Translations under genes and position numbers: made by a program
Notes under the pieces: generated by a model
The model's database searches: none
The model's input: only the letters and a program-made list of their open reading frames with translations
What the model was told of the DNA's origin: nothing
Part shown: positions 56,082 to 64,000 of the stretch, one piece after another
How positions within the stretch are numbered: position 1 is the first letter of the stretch
Layout: every line of letters begins with the position of its first letter
DNA from: Phytopythium helicoides
Taxonomy: Eukaryota > Oomycota > Peronosporomycetes > Pythiales > Pythiaceae
NCBI GenBank assembly: GCA_024867545.1
Contig: JANFNE010000064.1
Span: 1 to 64,000, forward strand
Direction: 5' to 3'
DNA length: 64,000 nucleotides

Positions 56082-56950
56082 AGGCAGAGACGAATTGATA
56101 TGTGATCAGCAACCTAACCTTTCGAGTGAGCCAAGATATCTTGATGCACTCGAACAGCGGACTAAAGAGCAGGTACACATGTACATCCATCCTGGCTTTC
56201 TCTTTCGATATGACTAATGCGGGGGTCGAGCAGATGATTCTTCAGCTCCAGTTTCGGAAACGATGCTTGGATACGAAGAAGCGCCAGGAGCAGCTACAGC
56301 AACAACTAGAGCGAATAGCAGGCGCGAACGCAAACAAACAGGCTCAAGTTGAGAAGCTAGAGCAATCAAAGGCCGATATTGAGAAAGAGCTAACACGCAT
56401 CGTCGATGAGCTGAGTGGCATGCGCAAAAGGCGGCATCAGCTCGAAGAAGCCGGACGGGAAGATCGGCTACGAAGACAAAAAGAAGCTGAGCGCGCTTTG
56501 CAGCGACGACTTCGTGAAGAAGAATGGGCGAAGTTGATGGAGGAGGAGAAAGCGCGCTCCGTGGTTGCAGCTGGAGCTCGGGAGAAGGCTGGAGAGCGCG
56601 TGCAGCAAGCGCGTATGGCGCAAAAGCAGCGTGGTAGCCGGATAGCGCAGCAACCGGCTCCTCGTGTGATGAAGTCCGGTCGACGAATATCTTCTGGCCT
56701 AGAGTTCATCGCATCATTGCCACCTGAGCTCGCCGAATTCGAAGAAGAGGGTCTCTACGCGGGCGATTCGTTGAGTTATATTGGCAAGTATCGGTGTGAA
56801 GAACCAAGTGCGCCTAACAACCAGAAGGAGGAGGAGGAGGAGCGTGCCGGCGCCCCCATCTTTGAGTGGCAAGTGCCATCCTACACCGCCAACCAGGACG
56901 CCTTCAGCTCCATCCTGTTTGCAGAAATCGTCAGCGATGATGATGAATAG
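55223..56950 (+). pseudogene. Coiled-coil protein gene, copy 1, broken by a 97-base deletion
   Basis: From ATG 55223 (MPGVIEKIGEFFAQREREQQ) the frame passes a Ser/Pro-rich region and a lysine-rich patch (KQRKKRVKKRK) into a helical segment (ASERLAQLLKSERIANGLA) and stops at TAA 55874-55876 after DEQQQ. The duplicate at 63045 continues there, so copy 1 has lost 97 bases and its frame. Downstream the old coding sequence persists: SSCESFLSVDSQTS at 55915, a 61-base intron (56173-56233) and a long coiled coil (QLQFRKRCLDTKKRQEQLQQQ, RRQKEAERALQRRLREEEWAKL) to a stop at 56950. I do not recognise the family; a cytoskeletal or scaffold role would suit. The last 870 bases have no counterpart in the window. 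Confidence 0.75.
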
Positions 56951-57182
56951 ATTGAAATTCCTCGCAGCAAGCCGATCGCTCGAATCGCATCATCGATGAC
57001 AATCCTGAATGCGTTTTTCACATGCATGCAAAATGCCTCCACACGACTGGTCCATGGCGTTGCAGCGACCTTGAAGTTGCCTCTCATTCAGCCACTAATC
57101 ACTTCTCGATCTGCCTCGGTGGATACTCAGCGCCCTCGCCCGCCGCTCGCCGCTCGTCTCTCGCAGCCTCTCGACTCTCGCA

Positions 57183-58620
57183 ATGGGCGGCAACAAGCAG
57201 CAGGTCGACCTCGTCATCTTCGCGGCGCACGTGGTGCCCGTGGTGCCCAAGAACGTGGTGCTCAACGACCACGCGATCGTCGTCAAGGACTCGCGGATTG
57301 TGGCGCTGCTGTCTCGAGAGGAGGCTGAGCAGCATTTCGAGGCTGATCAAGTCAAGGAGCTACCTCACCACATCGTGACACCAGGACTCATCAATGCCCA
57401 CACGCACGCAGCAATGTCGTTGCTACGCGGTCTATCGGACGATAAGCCACTCATCAAGTGGCTCCAGGACGACATGTGGCCCGTGGAGGGCAAGTTCGTC
57501 GACAACAACTTCTTGCGTGACGGCACCATGCACGCGGTGGCCGAAATGATCCGCGGTGGCACGACGTGCTTCAACGACATGTATTTCTACCCAGGACCTG
57601 CGTGTGACGTACTTGAGCAAGCTGGGATGCGAGGAGCTGTTGGTATGGGCATCCTCGACTACCCTCGAGACACTGCAGACCACGACTTCGCCCAAGCCGA
57701 GCTGTTTGTCAGCAAGTACTCTAACCACAAACTCATCTACCCCACGATTGCTCCCCATGCGCCGTACACGGTCAGCGAAAAGAGTTTGCTGCGAACGAAT
57801 GAGTACTCGCTGAAGCACAACGTCCGCTTCCATATCCACCTGCACGAGACCCACGCTGAATGCCATGACAGCGAGCACCAGGTACCCAACTCGATGAGCC
57901 GCCACCAGAGCGACCAGCACCTGCGGCCGATTGCCAACTTCAAGCGCCTCGGACTGCTGTCGGAGCGTCTCATCGCCGTGCACATGACGCAGCTGACGGA
58001 CGAGGAGATTGCCGACATGGCGGCTGCTAAGACTCACGTGGTGCATTGCCCGACGTCCAACCTCAAGCTGGCGTCGGGCATCTGCCGCGTGACGGACCTG
58101 CTCAAGCATGGCGTGAACGTGGCGCTCGGCACGGACGGCTGTGCGAGCAACAACTCGACCAACATGTTCGAGGAGATGAAGCTGGCGGCTATCCTAGCCA
58201 AGGTCGAGTCGATGGAGAGCACGAGCGTGCCGGCAGCCACGGCACTGCAGATGGCGACGCTGAACGGCGCTCGCGCACTGGGCATTGACAGCGAGGTTGG
58301 CTCGATCGAGGTGGGCAAGCGTGCGGACGTGATCGCGATCGAGTGCGACAGCATCGAGATGCTGCCGATGTACAATGCTATCAGCCACGTCGTCTACGTC
58401 GCGGGTCGCGAGCAGTGAGTTTTGTTGTATTTGTTCTGTTGGTGTTTGAGCTGGACGCTGACGAGTTGTTGGTTGTTGCAGTGTGTCGGATGTGTGGATC
58501 AATGGCAAGCAGGTGTTGGCGGACAAGCAGCTGACGACGATCAATGAGAAGGCGGTCAAGGAGAACGTGCGCGAGTGGTACGGCAAGATCAAGGAGTTCC
58601 GCGATACAGTGAAGAACTGA
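57183..58620 (+). CDS. MTA/SAH deaminase-like amidohydrolase, copy 2
   Basis: Exons 57183-58414 and 58482-58620 with a 67-base intron give 456 residues, exactly the length and structure of copy 1 (41996-43433) but on the other strand. All metal and catalytic motifs are kept (HTHAAMSLLRG, HIHLHETHAE, CPTSNLKLASGI, GTDGCASNNS). The two proteins differ mainly in the first ~50 residues (MGGNKQQVDLVIF against MNAVKQNVDLVIF, then LLSREEAEQHF against VLPRKEAEQQF) and the last ten. The body is almost unchanged. No strong initiator was seen upstream. It follows the coiled-coil pseudogene and is convergent with the lipase. Confidence 0.92.
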
Positions 58621-59070
58621 ACGTGAAGACCATAGCAAGATCTAGACCAGCCTCGGTTGCTACGCCCGGCCGGATAAAACTGCACAGCTCAATCGTGTGG
58701 CCTAGCCGACGCATCCCAGCCTGGGCTTGCTGCTGGTGCAGATCAATCGTGTAACACATTAGACGCATGCGATAAACCAAAAGCATAGAGAACACGCGGC
58801 TCGGAGAGCAACCATTATTTCTCGCCCTAAACTACCTCCTAACAAACTACTGCTGTATAATCCGAGCTTGACATTGTTGCGCAGCCGCCTGTTGTGATGG
58901 GAAAGAAGGCAGCATGTTGAAGGTTGCATTGCAATGAGATACTGTGGTCGTATCGGCTCCCGAATCACACACAATCAAATGCCAACAAACAGAGTGTCAA
59001 AACGGTGCATTCACCTCTTCCAAACATGTACCGGTATCTGGCATTTTCATGCAAGCAGTTCGAAAGCGCT

Positions 59071-60540
59071 CTAGTTGAACGAATTGGTGCTCAGATCGAC
59101 CTCCAGTTCCGCGCGCACGGTGTCGTAGTCGAAAGGCTGCTTGGTAACCTTGGAGCACTCTCCCGACGTCGCTTCTCCAGCAAAACGAGCTTGCATCCAC
59201 TTGATCCAGTCCGGAGCACCCGCCGTGATCACACCCGAGTGATCCTGCTTCGGGTACAGGATAAGATCGATTTCGCTTCCGGTAGCACACGCGTTCTCGT
59301 ATCCAGTCTCCGTTGTCTCTGCGATGATCGCCGTGTCATTCACGCCTTGAATGATCAAGACAGGTCCCTTGGCCAGTTTCCCATTACCAGGGCCGGTGGT
59401 GTTCTGGAACTTTTGGGCGATCGCAATATCACCGGCACTCATGTTTCCGGTAGTAATCGTCGTAAGCTCCGTGACGGTCAGATCGGATGCGAGACCCATC
59501 GTGGCACCTGCACACAGCTGGGCTTTGTCAGCTAGTCCCATACGAACCTTCATCATGTCCCCCAGCGCTGTTGAGTTGTACTCCGGGAACGTGCGCTTGA
59601 TGCCCATATTTGCAAGCGGCAGCAAGGTGGTGACCGCCCACGCCTGGTAGACGACGCTAGGATCAACCATGAGCTCAGCTGCATACTGAGCAAGATCCCA
59701 AATTCTGGCGGCCGGGGCCATTGCAACTGTGCCGATGAAGTTTTTCGCTTCGGTGCAAGCGGCACTGGCGGTGCTTCCGTCAGCGCAGAGACTTGGATCA
59801 GACGAATTCGTCTTACAGTTCGATGCAGCGATGTCGTCGATGTCCTCGGCCAGCTTCCATACAGCACCACCTCCTTGAGAGTGACCCGCCGCCATCCAAT
59901 TGTCCGTCAAAACCTTGCCAAATGCTTGGCGAGCAGCAACAACGGAGTAGTAGATATCCATGGCATGCGCCGGAAACGCGCAGTACTTGTGTGCAGTGCC
60001 ATTGGTACCTAGACCTGCGTAGTCGGTGGCCACCAGGGCGTAGCCCTGTTCGCTCAGCAGCTCCCAACTGTTGTAATCGAAAAAGTTGGGGCCATTGGAG
60101 ACAGCGCAACCGGGGTATAGCCCGATGGTGCCATGAGCCCACGCGACAAGCGGGAATTTACCGCTGTCGGGAAGCGCGTACGGCAACGCGATGAAGCCCG
60201 ACACGGGGATATACGTGCCATCCAGATCCGTCGACACATACTGGATACGGTAAGCGGCAATGCCCGAGACGGTGGTAAGGCTGGTTGGGTTGATTGGTTC
60301 AATCTTCAGCAAGTCACCAGGGACCGCAGTCGAGAAGTTGGAAGCCACTGCGTAGAATTCCGAGTCGAAGTCAGTGCCAACATCCGACAAGTCGTCTGCG
60401 TTGGTGTAGATGAGGGTCTCGTAGCACGTCTCGCCGCACTCATACGATAGAGCCGTCTCGCGTGACACGTTCAGACCGGCAATCTGCTCTGCCGCAGCTG
60501 GTACTGTGGCCGCAAGTAGCAAGCTGAGCGGTACAAGCAT
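59071..60540 (-). CDS. Secreted lipase-like alpha/beta hydrolase
   Basis: A single-exon frame of 489 residues with a signal peptide (MLVPLSLLLAATVPAAA). It follows the secretory lipase pattern: LVAWAHGTIGLYPGCAVSN (oxyanion region), GYALVATDYAGLGTNG, the nucleophile elbow AAGHSQGGGAVW, then the acid in IIQGVNDTAI and the His in KQDHSGVITAGAP. The catalytic triad Ser-Asp-His is thus complete. Several Cys and N-glycosylation sequons agree with export. Such proteins release fatty acids outside the cell and are common in saprotrophic and plant-associated oomycetes and fungi. A near-match to the oomycete Inr lies at about 60589-60605 on the reverse strand, some 50-65 bases above the ATG. Confidence 0.9.
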   Translation of the reverse strand: MLVPLSLLLAATVPAAAEQIAGLNVSRETALSYECGETCYETLIYTNADDLSDVGTDFDSEFYAVASNFSTAVPGDLLKIEPINPTSLTTVSGIAAYRIQYVSTDLDGTYIPVSGFIALPYALPDSGKFPLVAWAHGTIGLYPGCAVSNGPNFFDYNSWELLSEQGYALVATDYAGLGTNGTAHKYCAFPAHAMDIYYSVVAARQAFGKVLTDNWMAAGHSQGGGAVWKLAEDIDDIAASNCKTNSSDPSLCADGSTASAACTEAKNFIGTVAMAPAARIWDLAQYAAELMVDPSVVYQAWAVTTLLPLANMGIKRTFPEYNSTALGDMMKVRMGLADKAQLCAGATMGLASDLTVTELTTITTGNMSAGDIAIAQKFQNTTGPGNGKLAKGPVLIIQGVNDTAIIAETTETGYENACATGSEIDLILYPKQDHSGVITAGAPDWIKWMQARFAGEATSGECSKVTKQPFDYDTVRAELEVDLSTNSFN

Positions 60541-60750
60541 TTCGCGAGGAGTTGGAAAGTCTGGGGCTTGGATGTGCTGGGTTGGTGTCGAATTCGGAAA
60601 TGTGTCTGGCTACCTCGGTCGTGAGCAGCTCATGAGAGCCCAATGCAGAGCTGGTTGTTCATGACTGAGGAGCCTTGAAGTTGAAGACAACGACAAAGTT
60701 ATTTCGTACTGTCGAGTCCGATAAGCTCCCATGATCCCACTGATTATGGC

Positions 60751-60804
60751 ACTGCGAGGTGTCACTGACATGGGCAAAGCGCTCCATAATCGCGTTTACG
60801 GGTC
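60751..60804 (+). repeat. Short direct repeat, unit 1
   Basis: ACTGCGAGGTGTCACTG followed by ACATGGGCAAAGCG(C/T)TCCATAATCGCG and TTTACGGGTC. It recurs at 60986-61046 with one extra 7-base insert and one substitution. It is not part of any gene. Confidence 0.85.
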
Positions 60805-60985
60805 GGATCGCAATATCAATATCTCGTAAACACGATTACAGTCCATTCTTGCTCTCCAAGCTGGACATTTGAAATGGTCTAATGCAGCCATCAAGTGACT
60901 TGGAATGGAGATTTGGCTGAGCTGGGGTGCGGGTGATCAATACAGTAGACATTCCGGTGATGGTCAATGCACTGGTGCGATCCGC

Positions 60986-61046
60986 ACTGCGAGGTGTCAC
61001 TGTGCATTGACATGGGCAAAGCGTTCCATAATCGCGTTTACGGGTC
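60986..61046 (+). repeat. Short direct repeat, unit 2, abutting the duplication breakpoint
   Basis: Second unit of the repeat seen at 60751-60804. Its last bases (ACGGGTC) touch the first base of the duplicated TBC segment, so the junction formed at or inside this repeat. Confidence 0.85.
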
Positions 61047-62885
61047 CGTCGATCAACAAGGTGCGGTCGTCAGCGTCAGCAGGTACGAAGTCTGCAGTTG
61101 CTGGCGACACGACTTGCTTGACACTCACGGCATTGAATATGGTCGCGTGACAGCGGCGATCATGGGGCGAGAGCGCGTTGCGCCAGCGCTGAGCCTCGTC
61201 AAAGAGGGATCGACGCAAGGTGGGTGGTGCAGCAAGCAGTAAACTCGGCTCAAACTAACGCGCATATTTCACAGGATGGTCCATGCTCAAGACAAAGCTG
61301 GCGTCGGCCGCACCTGTGGCGGGAAAGATCCAGACGATGGGCATGCAGGTGGTTACGGAAATGATGGCCGAGACGCCGATCGAAGTCATGTTCGTCGACA
61401 ACCCAGCGGAGGCAAACTGCCGGTTCCTGCTCGAGTACAAGGCGCCCCTTCCGAGCGCTTCAACTGGCAAGGGTGGGATGAGCCTGCTTCGTCTGTGTAA
61501 GTGGGATCGGTTATGGATTGGACTGGCACGGTGGACCTAATCTTGCTCGAATGGACCAGCCCGAGCAATCAGCACGGCCAGCACCTCGAGCTTGAGCAGT
61601 CTGTCGCGTGCAGAAAGCACAGCGAGCAACTCGGAACCTTCTGCAGCGCAATTGTGTTTTGGCAAGAGCTATATCTTGGGAACCATCTTGGTCTTCTGCG
61701 GTGATATCCAGACCCTCGGACGAGTGGCATCAGTTAGCCGAGCATGCCACAAGTTCATTTCTACCGAGAGTCGCTTGTGGAAATTCTGTGTGCGATATGG
61801 CGAGATCTCGGAGGGCACACGTCTTGGGTTCTGGGAGAAGATTGCAGGGTGCGTTGCTGAGCTTCGCCTGCATGTAATTGACATGTTTCTTGAAAGCTCA
61901 CATGTGGGTCTCATTTTGCAGGGTTCGTAAAATTCGTGAGTCGTCCGAGTTTGACTTCGACGTGTACCTTCAAATGGCATTGTCCAAGGGCGACTCAACT
62001 GAGTTGATTCTTACCGACGTTCGGCGGACGTACGGCCGCGTTGCGCCTCATAAGCGCTCAGCAAACGATCGCGATGAGGTCGTTGAGGACACCGAGGAGG
62101 CGTTGATCTCCCAGCTGAGCGATATCTTGCACGCTCTTGCTGGCCGCTTTCCTGACGTGGGTTACTGCCAGGGAATGGATTACATTGCTGCTCACGTACT
62201 CGACCATGTGAAAAAGTATACAGAGGCAAAGCAAGCAGCTCGCCAAGCGATGCATTCGCGAGTGTTTACTCGGGTGGTTGTCGAAACTGACGACAATGAT
62301 GACGACGAGGAAGACGAAGATGTATCCAGCCCGGCGCGGACGGCGGCTTCGGCAGCGACTCGAGTTGAGGTGGAAACCGCATTTTGGATGCTAGTCGGGT
62401 TGTTTGAGAATTACGGACTCCGACAGATGTTCTCTCCTGGATTGGATCGACTACATCTCAATTGCTTCCAATTCCAGCGGCTGTTTGAAATCGGAATGCC
62501 GGCACTTGCCGAGCACTTCGATAAGGAGAAGGTCATGGTCGAGATGTTCATCGTTGGGTGGTTCCAGACTCTGTTCCTGTATTTAAATGTGCTGCCGAGA
62601 GAGACGCTGGACCGCATCTGGGACATCTTCCTGTTTGAAAACAATTGGAAGATCATGCTTCGCGTCGCACTGGCATTGCTGCAGCTGTCGGAGGAGCATA
62701 TTCTTGGGAAGCGAATCGATGAAGTCATGCAGTTCCTCAACACCTTTCCCGACAAGTGGGACGAGATTCTTGCGCCAGAGCTTCTGATTGAGCACGCTCT
62801 CGCCATCAAGGTTACCAACAGCGTGTTAAACAAGCTCCAGAAGCAGTATGCTAGACAAAAGCGGTCGTCGCCAGTACGGCGATGA
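61046..62885 (+). pseudogene. TBC RabGAP copy 2, 5'-truncated
   Basis: Identical in structure to the TBC gene 7,822 bases earlier, but the duplication begins inside exon 3, so exons 1 and 2 (about 94 codons) are missing. Remaining exons: part of exon 3 to 61082, then 61275-61496, 61560-61848 and 61922-62885. The TBC domain with its Arg and Gln fingers is complete. An ATG at 61283 (MLKTKLASAAPVAG) could start a shortened product of about 490 residues if the new upstream sequence acts as a promoter. No replacement exon was recognised. Most likely a recent pseudogene. Confidence 0.8.
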
Positions 62886-63044
62886 ACGTGTAAGAGTGTT
62901 TTACAATGTATAGACCATCAACGGCAACTACCATGGAACAGCGATGATCTTGATGCATAATCTATTCTTGCTGCCAATAAGAGGTTCTTGCGAAACGGTC
63001 TTGACAGAGACTGGCAACTGTTGAACACGAGTTGGAGACAACCA

Positions 63045-64000
63045 ATGCCCGGGGTCATCGAGAAGATTGGCGAGTTCTTCGCGCAGCGTGAGCGCGAGCA
63101 GCAGCAAGCAGTAGCGTTCGTTACATCACAAGCATCTGTTCCTCCCACTGCTTTGACCTCCACAGGTTGCAGTGGTGGTCACGATCTCCAAAGGAACAGT
63201 GAAGACGCACATCACTCACCGGTTGTATTTCGTCGTCGACTTTCGTCGCCTACTCCGGCAAATGACTGCTTGCGAAGCCTGAACACTCCTCGATCAGAGT
63301 CATTGGCTACAAATCGGACACCAGCGGTTCCACCACTGCCCAGAGCGTTGCGTCCATTTCTATCTCCTACGCATTCTAAGGAAGAAGGTAGTGACGATGG
63401 AGTTGTCGGCTCCGTGTCACGGAGACCAGCAGCTCCCTTGAAATCAACTCGCAGTGATTCCAGTCGTCTCGGAATGGAAAAACCCAACCACGAAATCGTA
63501 AAAGATGAGCAGAAGACACCAGTAAAACAAAGGAAAAAGAGAGTAAAAAAACGAAAATCTTCGGCGTCAGCGAAAACTGAAGAGGACAAGCAAGCCAGCG
63601 AAAGGCTAGCACAGCTACTGAAGAGCGAGCGAATTGCGAATGGGTTGGCCCGCGCTCAGGAACGTGCGAGACGCATTTTGGATGAGCAGCAGCAGCAAAA
63701 TCGTGCAAGACGCCAGGCCCAACGAGAAGCCGTGGAGAAGATTAAGGCACAGCTCGACCGAATCGAGCAGATCCGCGCTAGTCAATCCTTAACAAGATCG
63801 CTGTCCAGCGCATGCTCAGTTACTTCCTCGACTTTGAGCTCATGCGAGTCATTTCTCTCTGTGGATTCCCAAACTTCCTCATCCTCATCGCTGCTCCACA
63901 GTACGTCTTCAACTCCACGAACATTGGATAGATTGAACCAAACTTTGGACCAGGCAACTTCTGAAGGTGATGATCGATCAATGGAAGTTTTGAGTACAAA
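63045..64000 (+). CDS. Coiled-coil protein gene, copy 2, intact frame, 3' end off the window
   Basis: From ATG 63045 (MPGVIEKIGEFFAQREREQQ) the frame stays open to the right edge (318 codons). It includes the stretch missing in copy 1: NRARRQAQREAVEKIKAQLDRIEQIR, a basic amphipathic coiled-coil helix, followed by a Ser-rich part (SLTRSLSSACSVTSS, SQTSSSSSLLHST). By comparison with copy 1 the gene should go on through a 61-base intron to a long C-terminal coiled coil. A start upstream is possible, since the frame is open above the ATG. Family not recognised. Confidence 0.75.
   Translation, partial: MPGVIEKIGEFFAQREREQQQAVAFVTSQASVPPTALTSTGCSGGHDLQRNSEDAHHSPVVFRRRLSSPTPANDCLRSLNTPRSESLATNRTPAVPPLPRALRPFLSPTHSKEEGSDDGVVGSVSRRPAAPLKSTRSDSSRLGMEKPNHEIVKDEQKTPVKQRKKRVKKRKSSASAKTEEDKQASERLAQLLKSERIANGLARAQERARRILDEQQQQNRARRQAQREAVEKIKAQLDRIEQIRASQSLTRSLSSACSVTSSTLSSCESFLSVDSQTSSSSSLLHSTSSTPRTLDRLNQTLDQATSEGDDRSMEVLST

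Larger units (their letters stand above)
61046..64000 (+). repeat. Direct segmental duplication, copy 2 (continues past the window)
   Basis: Matches 53224-56081. It keeps the 97 bases lost from copy 1 (about 63696-63792) and differs at only a few positions, for example CAATAAGAGG against CAATTAGAGG. The right boundary is outside the window. Confidence 0.95.

Noticed and set aside
61283..61540. Short forward frames in TBC copy 2 as separate genes
   Set aside because: They are the exons of the truncated TBC copy, identical to spliced exons of the intact gene.

Overview
This window comes from an oomycete (Phytophthora/Pythium-type) nuclear genome. The evidence is a set of compact genes with short GT-AG introns (mostly 52-80 bases), tight convergent and divergent spacing, an exact copy of the oomycete initiator element (GCTCATTYYNCAWTTT) at 31339-31354, an M96-type mating-protein relative, and a cluster of secreted tyrosinase-like proteins with an unusual C-terminal domain. 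The species is not resolved.

Layout. 1-9.9 kb: an SDR oxidoreductase running off the left edge, an M96-like gene, a flavin-reductase-fold protein, the SAC1 phosphoinositide phosphatase, a small probable mitochondrial protein and a CWF19L1 homologue. 10.7-18.3 kb: tyrosinases A and B, which bracket a divergent pair of GNAT acetyltransferases and the relic of a third. 18.4-31.2 kb: Hikeshi, a UPF0489 (C5orf22-like) protein, a large secreted FN3/Gly-rich/Kelch protein, the RNA polymerase III subunit RPC2 and a Myb/SANT-AT-hook gene. 31.3-43.4 kb: a PLP aminotransferase, the tandem tyrosinase-like genes C and C', the tyrosinase-like gene D and a mtaD-type deaminase. 43.8-52.5 kb: a caprin-like protein, the Arf exchange factor GBF1 and a LYC1-like acetyltransferase. 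52.8-64 kb: a TBC RabGAP and a coiled-coil gene, a second deaminase copy, a secreted lipase, and a near-identical direct duplication of the TBC/coiled-coil segment that runs off the right edge.

Three themes stand out. First, the five tyrosinase-family genes share a signal peptide, a catalytic domain, a low-complexity linker with an Arg pair, and a Cys-containing C-terminal domain. Only A and B keep all six copper histidines. Second, the 2.9-kb direct duplication is damaged in a complementary way: copy 1 keeps an intact TBC gene but a broken coiled-coil gene, while copy 2 lacks the first TBC exons but has the coiled-coil gene intact. Third, about twenty single-base frame breaks, mostly apparent insertions, run through otherwise well-preserved genes, including essential GBF1. 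This looks more like residual assembly error than mass gene death, although some breaks in the tyrosinase genes may be real. Exon structures were worked out by eye from reading frames, GT/AG sites and remembered family sequences; they are predictions.
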